NCBI GenBank assembly: GCA_015657535.1
Contig: JADHZB010001847.1
Coordinates: 37,192-101,191, forward strand
Length of the DNA stretch: 64,000 bases
Source: Nephromyces sp. MM_2019
Taxonomy: Eukaryota > Apicomplexa > Aconoidasida > Nephromycida
Reading direction: 5' to 3'
A program made the translations under genes and the position numbers. The notes beneath the pieces were generated by a model. It saw nothing but the letters and a program-made list of their open reading frames with translations. It was not told the origin of the DNA and ran no database searches. Every line of letters begins with the position of its first letter. The first letter of the stretch is position 1. Below are positions 50,401-62,252 of the stretch, in pieces.

Positions 50401-52160
50401 TTAATTATATTTGAAGTTATTGTAGAGCGTTGCTTATTAGATTACAGGAAACAAGTAGAATAATGAAAAAAACCAAAACTCTTAGTCAAATATTAAATTA
50501 AAGAATACATATAAGATTGTGTGTGTGTATAAAGAATATGTTCGATAATCGAATATTACTTGGAGCATCTTTCAATTCAATTTTACGAAATCCAAATGGA
50601 ATTTTATCCAAGACTTCGACCTCGTCTATATAAAGGGTAGAGTTGTGTGTAGAATCAACCAGTTTTTGTGAAGTTGTGCTTGTCTGAAAAATTAAGAATG
50701 TGTAGAAAATTTGTTAACACGTACTCATCCTGATATTTCATCCAAAAATTCCATAAATGATATTATACTTTTGAACACCAAGCTACCAAAGATGTGGTAT
50801 TGTTAAATTACATAATAGTTTGTAGGGATGGATGTAGATTTGTGTGTTATGTCGGATTGTGTGTGTGTAGGTGACTGTAGAACTGTGTGTTATGTATGAT
50901 TGTATGTGTGTGTAATTGTATACATAGTATTGTAAATTCAAATCTAAATGTGAAGAGGTTTTACCTTTAAATGTGTACCCACTAACATCACAGCCGCTTT
51001 TTCAGGCTGTAAATCAATTGTGGTTTGTGCTATGGAGTGAAGTTGTTCTGTACTCAGTGTGCTATTGTACATGTGTAATTTTTGATAAGCACTCAAAAAT
51101 AGCTGTAAATGAAAATAATGTATTATAATATGTTCATGTATGTGTGTGAATTTAAGTATTTAATTTTTATTTGGATAAAGTTTATTTGTGTTTAAGTTTA
51201 AAAGCATTGTTTTAAGAAGTATAATTGTGTACATCAATAGCTGTTTATGTGTGTTTGTGTATATGATTATTCGCATATGGGTGTGCATGTGAGTGTATTT
51301 GCTTATTTATGTATATGTGTATGTACATGTGTGTTTTATATGTAAGTATATTTATATATGAATATATATATTTGTGTGTGTTTGTGCAAGTTTGAGTGTT
51401 TATAAGAGGGTGTCTGGATATATAGATTTTTAATGTGTAACTTTTTTTAATCTGTATATATGTGTATGTGTTTTATGTCTGTGTATTTGTGTGTATTTAT
51501 CGATCTAGGTGTGTGTATGTAAATTATCTCTTAGTACATCAGGGCGATGTGGGAAGTCTAATATGTTAGAAGAAATTTGTGCAATAGCTTCACTAGATAC
51601 TTCTTTTTCTTTATTAGCCCAACTAATATTTCTTATTTTTTCGAATTCACCAAAAAATGTTTGGAGGTAATCACTTATGTTGGTTTGTAAAATCTGTGTG
51701 GGTTGAATAGCTTTCTGCAATAGATTTATATATCGATATACATATGTGTAAGTTAGCTGATAATTCTTTACACCCTTGTTAGTCAAATCAATGATCATAC
51801 CCAATAGGGAAAATTCAGATGATGAAAAATCAAAGTATTGTAGGTCATCAATCAAGCCTATATATGATTTATACACATATATATATATATAAATATACAA
51901 ATGCATAATTGTAAGTAAATCAAATAATCAAAAATATGTATCTCTATATATCTATAATGTGGTTTAAATTTCTAGCTATTTTTTAGGGACTATATTTTTT
52001 GAGAGTATATAAATAATATGATTTTGTAGTGTAAAAAAAGTGTGTGTAGAAATGCTTATAAAAAAATATCAAAGTACGCTTGTGTATAGAAATGATTAAG
52101 AGAGATAAAATCTAACTTAATTTTGAGTTAAACTAAGCAAATAGGCAGTCAAATTCAAGC

Positions 52161-52191
<31 letters not shown>

Positions 52192-55100
52192 CTGATTCTG
52201 ATCCTATAGATTTGTACGCATAAATCTAAAATTTATCCATCCATAAAACCATATATATTTAGTATTTAGACACATATACCTTGTAGTCGAAGTGAGTGTT
52301 TAAGTGATCCTTCATGTGGGCTTTCAAACCAATATTGAAATAAATAATTTTGTTGAATTTCTGCGAGTTTTAAAATTTGTTCACGAGCACTATTTATACT
52401 CCAAAAAACAATCATTTGTGGCTTCCAATCAAAATTTGATTCAACCATTATTAAGTTTCCTTGAATTCATAATTATTTATACACACATATACAATTGTTT
52501 GGGTCGTTACTCATACATACACACATGAGTTATAAGCACATACATGAGGTATAAACAAACAAATGAGTTTGGATTGTTATGGATATACACACACAATTTT
52601 ATGGATCATTATATATATATACACACAAATCATATCCAATTTATACAATCAGTACACACACTTACGTTTATTATGGTCTTGAATTTTTTCTTTATTTAAC
52701 TGTGCAAAAAGTGTGTGTAACTGGATGGGTTGTAGTATTGTTTTCAGTGTATAAAATGAGTTGAGTGAAGGTGATTTATGGGGTTTGTATTGAGGGGATT
52801 GCTTTGGGGGATTTAAACTTTGTTGAGTTTGTGATTCCTGAGAAATAATGTGTATATATAATTTCATGTGCACTTATCTATATAAAAGCTGGTACATACA
52901 GACGCATTGAATAGACAGTGCATGCATAACAGAGTACATACACGCATTTGATTCAACCATTATTAAGTTTCCTTGAATTCATAATTATTTATACACACAT
53001 ACACAATTGTTTGGGTCGTTACTCATACATACACACATGAGTTATAAGCAAATACATGAGTTATAAACAAACAACACACAACCCTTTCTACACACGCACA
53101 CACAACCCTTTCCACGCACGCACACACAACCCTCTCCACACACGCACACACAACCCTCTCCACACACGCACACACAACCCTTTCCACACACGCACACACA
53201 ACCCTTTCCACACACGCACACCCGTATAACCCATCCCATACGCACACATACAACCCATAACTGACCATTGACTTCTCAGGTTTGGAGGCCTCTTCAGTGG
53301 TGTTGGTGTGTGTAAATATGTCGCGGATGATTGACTCGACTTCATCGACGGAGTAATTTTCATCACCAAAATCATTGTCTTCCCTTATTTTCTTTCCAAG
53401 GCTGATTTAATGTACACGTTTTTAAAGTAATAGGGATTAAAAAAGTATGTTGTGTGTGTGTAAAATTTGTGTTCCCATGCAAAAATTATTTACACGGAAG
53501 TAAATGAGTGTATTTGATCTCTTACACACATATATAAAAAATATACTGCAGGATCTCTTATACATACTCACATACATAATTTTATTGTGTAAGGTGTCAC
53601 TTGCATACACAAACACATATATATAAAATGTGTTATATATTTCAAGCACACGAATGCATATACAGTGAAGTATAGATCTCACGTATACACGAGAAGTGTG
53701 TATACGATTCCTTGAACACATATTGAGGGTATATAAGTTATGATTATGTACTCATATTCACACGATTATATAACAGGTTGAAGAGTCACATATATATGTG
53801 AAAAGTAAATAAGATGTGAAGGTGTATGTATATCGAATCATACCTCACAGTGACCGACATGTTGTCAGTTGTGTAACAACGTTGGTGTAATTTGTTTAGC
53901 TCTGTAATTACATCAATTCCCATCCTAAGGGGCTCATCACACAGTGTGTGTAAATTGCCTGTGCCAAATTTTTTGGCGGGGCTACAGACCGGTGAAAATT
54001 TCATCGCTAAATCAATTGTCGTTCTTATTTGGCTTGGCCTATTTTTAACATCTTCTGCGTCTACAGCGGCAACCTATAAACATGTGTAATCATTATGAGT
54101 GTGATTTATTATTTTGCTGGGAATGTGTGAACATGCACACATACACAGATTCACACATACACAACAATTCACACACGCATTCATATTGATATTCACACAC
54201 ACATTCATATTCAAATTCGCACACACATTCACACACACACACACATTTACAAGCATACTAACAAGTATTACCTCACTACCACATTGCTCTGGTGAGATTA
54301 AAGGTTCAAAGAGATGCTCCTTGAATTCCTCCAACAACTTTGGGATGAGTGGGCTCGGGGCTGAAAAATAAAATGTCGTTTTCTGGGCCTCTGTGAAGGC
54401 ATTGTGTGCTCCTGAAACTTGAGACATTAGATAGTCCCATCGTGTCTTGTCTGTGTTTGATTTTGTACCCAAAAATGTAATGTGCTCGAGGAAATGAGCA
54501 GCGCCTGCCAAGTAGGGTGGATCGCTACACACACAAACGTATTAATAATATATATACTCATTTTGGAATGTGGGTGTTTAGGGGATTAGGGGGTGGAGGG
54601 TGGTTTTGTGTATAAGTCTTTAACAATATGCGTGTTTCAGTATGTTATCAATGTGTTAGTGTGCGGGTGTAGGTGTGTGAGCTTTTTGATATGCGGGTCT
54701 GAGTGATTGTATGAAGTTTAGAATTAACAGTTTTGGAATAATTATGTGTGCAACTAGAATTAAATATGGTTAATGGTGTTTATCAAATATCTCATGGTTT
54801 ATCATGTGTCCTTAAATTTATAAAATTGTGCACAATGAAAGTATAAGTAATAAGATCTAACTTTAATTTCTAGTTTAAATATTTCTAGTTTAAATTTCTA
54901 GTAGATGTAATTCGTATACTATAACAGAGTGTGAAAGTATAAAAATTTGAAAAGCCTAGGTTATTTGTTTTGATCACTATTTTCAAAAATTTAAAATATC
55001 AACGATTTTGTACGAATACATTCTCAAACACAAATACACACAAACACACTCCGAATAGATATATATTTTCTCACATACATATATGCATGACAAGCATTAC

Positions 55101-55640
55101 TATACAAGCACATATATATACACATATACATATACACACACAAACAAACATATACAAGCAAATACATTCACATACACACGTATATATATATACATATACA
55201 CACACATGCACATACGCACACATGTATATATATAGATATACTTACTGAAAATAACCACACCCTACGGTTATAGCAACTGTGCCAGTTGCTTCATTGGGCG
55301 CTGATATAGCTAAACCAAGCAGGCCATTTGTTTCAATGTTAAAATATTTATATGAGTTTATATCTTTGGGTGATTTTTCAATCAAGCTATCTAATTTAAG
55401 ATGTGTGAGATCTGCTCTGAGGTATTGTGCAGCTGTAGGAGGTAAATTTGGGTCACATTGTGTGGATTGGGGATCAATTTGTTCGTTATTGGAGCGTGTT
55501 TTGTATAAATTTAACTTATTTTTAGCATGATTTCTAGTTGAGGATTTTGCACACACGCATATAGTATTTATTATAAATACTGTAATCAAAAATTTGATAT
55601 AGTGTGTGTGTAAATAAATCTTGAATGATTTATAGCTCAT
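47440..55640 (-). CDS. Secreted M16 (insulysin-type) zinc metalloprotease, 15 exons, 1273 aa
   Basis: Exons, coding order: 55640-55246, 54524-54272, 54073-53844, 53401-53266, 52837-52666, 52459-52280, 51857-51538, 51102-50965, 50683-50560, 50248-49890, 49713-49612, 49431-49132, 49017-48763, 48628-48090, 47758-47440 (3822 nt, all in frame). A hydrophobic signal sits near residues 10-31. The inverted zinc motif is complete: His142-F-L-Glu145-His146 and, 76 residues later, Glu223 in VAAVDAED, so HxxEH-x76-E is intact and activity is expected. KKFGTGNLHTL matches the M16 'kFGTGN' motif, LLGMIIDLTNKG and FPHRPD the second domain, and EVPDALESVIYSTI...APFFSKMRT the C-terminal non-catalytic half. 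About 100 extra polar residues end the protein. M16 proteases of Apicomplexa are secreted or organellar. The introns of the 5' half are packed with CA/TG repeats. Confidence 0.92.
52434..52562. repeat. Direct duplication, copy A (about 129 bp), includes start of M16 exon 6
   Basis: Nearly identical to 52946-53073, with only a few differences. It covers the first 26 bases of exon 6, its acceptor, and upstream intron DNA containing TTGTTTGGGTCGTTACTC. Confidence 0.85.
52946..53073. repeat. Direct duplication, copy B, inside the intron between M16 exons 4 and 5
   Basis: Carries a second copy of the exon 6 splice acceptor and the first 26 exon bases, 5' of exon 5 on the coding strand. It stops at the edge of the 24-bp minisatellite. 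Confidence 0.85.
53081..53225. repeat. 24-bp minisatellite, about 6 copies
   Basis: Unit like CACACGCACACACAACCCTT plus four bases, with CCCTTT and CCCTCT variants. It lies in the same M16 intron. Because 24 is a multiple of three, it stays open as an 8-residue repeat on the minus strand; I see no reason to think it is translated. Confidence 0.85.
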
Positions 55641-57717
55641 TTTCTTTCTTTTGGGTTAAGTCGATTTCATTGGGAATATACGTATATATATATATGTAGT
55701 TTATATCTTTATGGGTATATATATATTTGCATATATATGTATGTTATCCTATACGAACTGTATAATGTTTATATAAGTTATGTTATTGCTATGTGTGTAT
55801 AAAAAATGTGTAGTGCAAAGAAAAAAAAGAGAATTTATGAGCGCGTTAATTAAGCACCCATGAAATATTTACTTTATTAACGCTTAATGTTGTAAAATGT
55901 GTATACATGTGTATATATAATTTTTTGTTATCAATTTAAAATCACTCAAAAAAAAATAATAATACTATACACACAATAAGAACATATGTACTTTGGAATG
56001 TGTTATATATTGTTTAATTTCTAACAAATATATATATATTCATAGAGTTGTTATAAGCTAAACAAAACCTTAAAAATCAGGCTTCATAAAAAATGTGTAA
56101 AAATTAAATTGATTTTTAATTTTAGTATATTGAAGCTACTTATACTCAATTTTTGTAAAAAATAATAAAAGGGTGTCAAATTTATTAGGTTAACTGTTTA
56201 TAAACAAGTATTAGAGAAATTTGTGTGATTCTATGAGTTTATCAGTATTAAAGCATGTCAAAATTTGTGTAGCATCAATGCTATGAGTTATATAAATGTG
56301 TTAAAAAATTGTGTGTAGTTCTAAACTAACATTTTATTCCAAGTAACGAATGCGTGAATTTTTTATATGAAATAATATATTTATAAGTAATATATTTTTC
56401 AAATAGGTGTAGAACAGCATAAATAATGTTTGACTAAAACATTATATATATATTCATAAAAAAGGTTTGCTTTATATATAATTAATTAAAGTTATATAAT
56501 ATAATTACATACATATGTTGCACACCTTACTATAATATACTATATTATGTTTTTTGTATAATATTAAATTATGATTGTTATATATTGTGTATATATATGT
56601 GAATATTTTTTGTAGCAATGTATGTTAAACATTATTTTATAAAATAGCTAGAATTAAATAACTTATATATATATATATATATATATATAATTGTATACAT
56701 ATAATATTGTGTGTATACATATATACACATGCTATCCATGGAGTTTGTAGTTTAATTATAAATACATGTATATATATATATATGTATTTTTAATTACACA
56801 CTCTGAAATTTATACAAATCCTATATATATATATAATAATAAAATATAAACAACTTCAAAATTAAACATAACATAAAATTATATATATTTAAAGTATTGA
56901 ATGCTACACACATAAAAACTGACATTGAATTTAAATAAAATAACCTCAAATATGCTTAGCAAAAGTGAAATAAAATATTTCAGCTTATTTGTATGCCATG
57001 CACACCATTAAAAAATCACTTTTTTTAAAAGGTGTAGATAAAGATGAGATACACACATCCAAATTAGTTATATATATGTATTTATATTTACATATGCATA
57101 AGTATTGATTAGGAAAACCATGCACGCATAGTTAAATGTTATATTTATATTATCAATGGTTTACATACATGTATAAAAGAATACATACACACATAAACAA
57201 AAATCAATAACTTAATAAGGCAAGTCATATACAAACACGCATATCTATATGACATGATTAAGGTTTAAAGTTGGTAAAAACACATTGACTGAATATAAAT
57301 TGCTGTATTTAAGCATGTTGTTTGTGTGTAAACTTGTTTCCAAAAAAAAAAAAATCTTAAACACAAAGTGTGTTGAAATTTATATTTGATAGTTTAACAC
57401 ATTTAATTCTAGCTACTAGTGTGTTTTCTTTAGCTATATATTATAGAAATATATATATAATGTTAGCTATAATTAATATTTTAATATATATGTGTGTGTA
57501 AAGTATGTTAAAAATTGAGGAAATTTATGTTTGTTTAAAATATGTCAAGCCTAATATTTTCTGCATAAAGCGTGAAAATTGATTAGATACAATTTTCTTA
57601 TCGAAAACTATGCATATATATATATGTCACACATACAATCACACACACACACGCATACATATACACACATATATATACATATATATGTATATGTAAATAT
57701 ATAAGTTATATTTTCTT
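55641..57717. other. AT-microsatellite-rich intergenic region, 2.1 kb
   Basis: Holds many (TA)n runs (for example near 56665, 56770, 56822, 57600) and short TGTGTA/ACACAT words. It contains the M16 promoter side and the NSUN 3' side. No exon supported. Confidence 0.6.
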
Positions 57718-59704
57718 TTATTTTATTTTCTCAAGTTTACACATGAAAAAGGGTCCAGAATTTGAAATATCAGGAAGTATATACACACCATAATGGGTTA
57801 ATTCTAAATTAAAATGTGTAAATTTCTCTACTTTGGTATTATCAAGGTTTACACACTTGATAATTGGAAATAAATTATTATCAAAATTTACACACACACA
57901 CTCCTTTGGTAATAAATCATTTTCAAATAATTTAACAACAACAAAATGTCCATGAGATATTTTAATTGCCTCTTCGATTACCTGAACAAAGTGCGAAAAT
58001 CATATTCATATTCTTTTATATACACACACACATGCGTAGATACACTCACACATATGTTACACATAGACACACACACATGGATATTCACACATAGATACAC
58101 ACACATAGATACACACACATAGATACACACACATAGATACACACACATAGATACACACACATATATACACACACATAGATACACACACATAGATACACAC
58201 ACATAGATGCACACACATAGATACATATAGATAAACACAGATAAATGGGTATAAATCAATATATAATAGTGTGCTACGGTCTCAAAAAAAATCATATATA
58301 CACAAAAAATATACACAAAAACAAATACACAATGTACGTAGGTATACACCTACATAGTATCGGTAAACGTATATTTCATATACACACACATTATTATATT
58401 CTTATACATTTATTTAATGTGTGTGTGTGTGTGAAATTTTGCTATACACACCTTATCATTTTCTAATTCAGAGAGGGCACACGTTGAATATAATAATTGG
58501 CCACCGGGCCTTAATAAATTTAACATCGAAGTTAATAATTTGACTTGTCGTTTTGAATTATTTTTGGGTACAGCTGTGTGTAAAAACAATATATCTGTGT
58601 GTGTATGAGCGTGAATCTGTGTGTGTGTGTGTATGTGATTGGGTGTTTCTGTGTGTGTGTGTATGTGATTGGGTGTTTCTATGTGTGTGTGTATGTGATT
58701 GGGTGTTTCTGTGTNNNNNNNNNNNNNNNNNNNNNNNNNNNNNNNNNNNNNNNNNNNNNNNNNNNNNNNNNNNNNNNNNNNNNNNNNNNNNNNNNNNNNN
58801 NNNNNNNNNNNNNNNNNNNNNNNNNNNNNNNNNNNNNNNNNNNNNNNNNNNNNNNNNNNNNNNNNNNNNNNNNNNNNNNNNNNNNNNNNNNNNNNNNNNN
58901 NNNNNNNNNNNNNNNNNNNNNNNNNNNNNNNNNNNNNNNNNNNNNNNNNNNNNNNNNNNNNNNNNNNNNNNNNNNNNNNNNNNNNNNNNNNNNNNNNNNN
59001 TGTGTGTGTGTATGTGATTGGGTGTTTCTGTGTGTGTGTGTATGTGATTGGGTGTTTCTATGTGTGTGTGTATGTGATTGGGTGTTTCTATTTGTGTGTG
59101 TATGTGATTGGGTGTTTCTGTGTCTGTGTGTATGTGATTGGGTGTTTCTGTGTGTGTGTGTATGTGATTGGGTGTTTCTATGTGTGTGTATGTGATTGGG
59201 TGTTTCTTAGTGTGTGTGTCTGTGTGTGTGCATGTATGTGTGTGTGTGGGGATGTTTATGTGTATGTGTGGTTGGGTGTGAGTGTGATTATATATGGTTG
59301 TGTGAATGTGTGTTTCATAAAAATTTGAGTGCATCTTTTAGATTGTTTATGATGGATTGGTTGTTTGTGAAATTAGTTGAATAATTGAAATATATGTTTA
59401 CTTCATAAATTGATAAAAGCTCCTCTAACTATATTTGTAATGATACATACATTCATTTTATGTTTAGTAAGCTTGGCCACACACATACACACACACATGT
59501 ATATATATACACACAGAATAAAAGAATTTGTATGTAAATTATTTAGATACAAATTTACATATAGACCATCGTGACATCGAGGCTGGGCCTTGGCTTATCA
59601 AATACTTATCCGATGAACAGGGGGCATCCAACAATATCTTATCATATGGTGAAAATCGATCTACACACACACACATAAACACACATACACACACACATAC
59701 ACAC

Positions 59705-59752
<48 letters not shown>

Positions 59753-61343
59753 ACACACAGACACACAGACACACATACACACAGACACAGACACACATAC
59801 ACACACACAAACACACATACACACACACACAGACACAGACACACACACATACACACATACACACAGACACAGACACACACATACACACAGACACACAGAA
59901 ACACACATACAGAGACACACACATACACACACATTTTATGAAGGACTATATTCACAATTTATTCACAATATATACGCATAATATACACATTATATACACA
60001 TAATATGTATACAATATATTCACAGGAATAGCCACACACATAATTTTTAGAGCTTAAAAATTTTAAACACACACTTACCGAGGTTGTGATAGGAGGATGC
60101 ATCTTCATTTGTAAACTGGATTCGACCTCTGAGGATATCATACACACACACATTAAAATTTTTGTCATGCACACACTTAAACACTTACACACACACACTT
60201 ACACACACACACTTACACACACACACTTACACAGACTTACACAGAAAAACTTACACACACACGCTTACATACACACACTTACACAGACTTACACACACAG
60301 ACTTACACAGACTTGCACACACACACACAGACTTAAACATAAATTATATAGATATATATATACATACACACATTTGTGCACTTACTTTGAAAATAGTTCA
60401 TCCGGTAGACGATCTCTTAGATTTTTTTCTAATCTGAACGCAATATATATATCTATATCTATAAATTCTTGAATTATACACACACAATACGCAATACACA
60501 CACGCACATACACATATACACACACATACACATATACACACACATACACATATACACACACATACACATATACACACACATACACATATACACACACATA
60601 CACAATACACACACACACAATACACATATACACACACATACACATATACACACACACACAATACACATATACACACACACACAATACACACACATACACA
60701 ATACACACACATACACAATACACACACACACAATACACATATATACACACAAACACACATACACAATACACAATACACACACATACATTCATACACAGAA
60801 GCATAACTACACGCATATAACATAAATTACCTAGCTATACGAGCTTTGCTATATTCATTACACACAAGTCGACCATTTGTGTGTAATTTTGAGGGATGTG
60901 TGTGTGTGTGATTTGGATAAAATAATTGATTGGCTAATAATAGTGATTTACCTCCTGGGGCCTTTTTTAAATATGTGTGTAAGTTGATGTTAATGTCTTA
61001 TTAATACATATTGTCACACACACTCACACACACTCACACACACATACACACACTCACACACATACACACACTCACACACACATACACACACTCACACACA
61101 TACACACACACTCACACACACATACACACACTCACACACATACACACACTCACACACATACACACACTCACACACATACACACACTCACACAAAAGCATA
61201 TACGTACAGACACATATATACGTACACACAAACACACACATTTATTATATATATTAATTACAAAACTTACTGCACACACATCCAAAACGACTTCATTTGA
61301 TTGAATATTTAGTGCTTGGACAGCAATAGCAGATGCAGAGTCT

Positions 61344-61374
<31 letters not shown>

Positions 61375-61670
61375 CACATACATGATAAATATATATAAAT
61401 CAAAAGTGTGTGTGTTTATTGTAGAATTTGTTGTGTGTGTAAATCAATGTGTGTGTGTAAATCAATATGTAAATCAATGTGCTCGCCTAAATCAATGTGT
61501 GTGTGTAAATCAATATGTAAATCAATGGTGTGTGTGTAAATGAATGTGGGCTTGTATGTGTGTGTATGTGTAGTCTACCTATGAAATAGGCTTCATGAAG
61601 GCTAGGGGTTGCTTGAACCTAATAACATAGTATATATTATAATGCTTAATAAACTTAAATATACACACAC

Positions 61671-61702
<32 letters not shown>

Positions 61703-62252
61703 GCATATATAACACGATCGCACACAGATCCACATCACACTCACCCAAACACACATCAACTCACACACACACACATATATATATACACGCATCCACATTA
61801 AACACACGCTTACTCACTAACCCACATCACCCACACAAACGCATACACACATATATACCCACACACACACTCCCACTCACACACACATATATACCCACAC
61901 ACACACACATATATACCCACACACACACTCCCACACACACACACATATATACCCACACACACACACATATATACCCACACACACACCCATCATCCACATA
62001 CACACACACACACACCAATGAACGATCAGTGTGATCACTTTCCAGTTGTTCAATTGAATAACAATTTGGTAGAAACGTTGGGGTAATTAAGTGTGAGTGT
62101 ATGTGTGTGTGTGTAAACAGTTCAAACTGTTTGGGTGTTATAATGGCCAATTGGGGTTGTGTGTGTGTAATGGCAAACTTGATGGCCTTCCAACGATCTC
62201 CAAATTGTTTTTTGTGTGTGCTGTCCCAGCCTTTATAGCCCTTTGAACTCAT
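57718..62252 (-). CDS. NSUN3/4-like RNA m5C methyltransferase, 9 exons, 354 aa
   Basis: Transfers methyl from SAM to C5 of cytosine in RNA. Exons, coding order: 62252-62016, 61618-61579, 61341-61271, 60961-60831, 60433-60386, 60128-60079, 59660-59559, 58573-58452, 57981-57718 (1065 nt, all in frame). Motifs: [19 protein letters not shown] site [34 protein letters not shown] with the release Cys (about 207), [20 protein letters not shown] with the nucleophile Cys (about 258), and SGPFFMCKL near the end. 'DAPCSSD' and the short length favour the NSUN3/NSUN4 branch, which acts on mitochondrial tRNA or rRNA. There is no obvious classic presequence. CA/TG tracts lie inside exons 1, 4 and 9, and all introns are repeat-filled. 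The exon 7-8 intron holds the assembly gap, but no coding is missing. Confidence 0.92.
58060..58220. repeat. 14-bp tandem repeat (TAGATACACACACA)n
   Basis: About ten imperfect units in the last NSUN intron, with TATAT and TGCAC variants. Confidence 0.8.
58619..59208. repeat. 30-bp minisatellite interrupted by an assembly gap
   Basis: Unit TGTGTGTGTGTATGTGATTG plus GGTGTTTCTG or GGTGTTTCTA. About three units are visible before the gap and six full units plus a 28-base variant after it. The array lies in the NSUN exon 7-8 intron. Confidence 0.95.
58715..59000. other. Assembly gap, 286 N
   Basis: Run of N inside the 30-bp array. Repeat phase across it is not preserved (289 bases between unit starts, not a multiple of 30), so its length is probably an estimate or hides variant units. 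Confidence 0.95.
59663..59935. repeat. Compound (CA)n microsatellite with CAGACA interruptions
   Basis: Almost pure CACACA with CAT and CAG interruptions. It abuts the acceptor of NSUN exon 7, whose AG follows TGTGT on the coding strand. Confidence 0.95.
60178..60330. repeat. CA-rich repeat with ACTTACAC units
   Basis: Imperfect units of ACTTACACACACAC, with CAGACTTACAC variants, between NSUN exons 5 and 6. Confidence 0.8.
60479..60792. repeat. 18-bp tandem repeat (ACACATATACACACACAT)n and CA run
   Basis: Regular 18-base units around 60507-60600, degrading into CACAATACACA units. In the intron between NSUN exons 4 and 5. Confidence 0.9.
61016..61196. repeat. CACACACTCACACACATA tandem repeat
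   Basis: Alternating CACACACTCA and CACACATACA blocks in the intron between NSUN exons 3 and 4. Confidence 0.9.
61435..61560. repeat. GTGTGTGTAAATCAAT tandem repeat
   Basis: Six or so copies of a TAAATCAATGTG unit with variable GT length, in the intron between NSUN exons 2 and 3. Confidence 0.85.
61737..62015. repeat. CA/TA compound repeat starting at the donor of NSUN exon 1
   Basis: ATATATACCCACACACACAC-type units. The donor of exon 1 (coding strand TTG|GTGTGTGTGTGTGT) is the edge of this tract. Confidence 0.9.

Noticed and set aside
53023..53375. Open frames reading repeated CVERVVCA residues on the minus strand
   Set aside because: They are translations of the 24-bp minisatellite in an intron of the M16 gene; the unit length is a multiple of three and has no stop, so all frames stay open by chance.
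58619..59208. CRISPR-like array (30-base regular unit)
   Set aside because: Units are adjacent with no spacers, low complexity and in a eukaryotic intron; a minisatellite explains them.
58553..59334. Open frames spanning the N gap
   Set aside because: They are the 30-bp repeat translated through unknown bases; they lie inside an NSUN intron.
59528..60825. Long His-Thr or Cys-Val open frames on both strands
   Set aside because: CA/TG repeats contain no stop codons in any frame. The real exons of NSUN in this stretch are short and elsewhere in phase.
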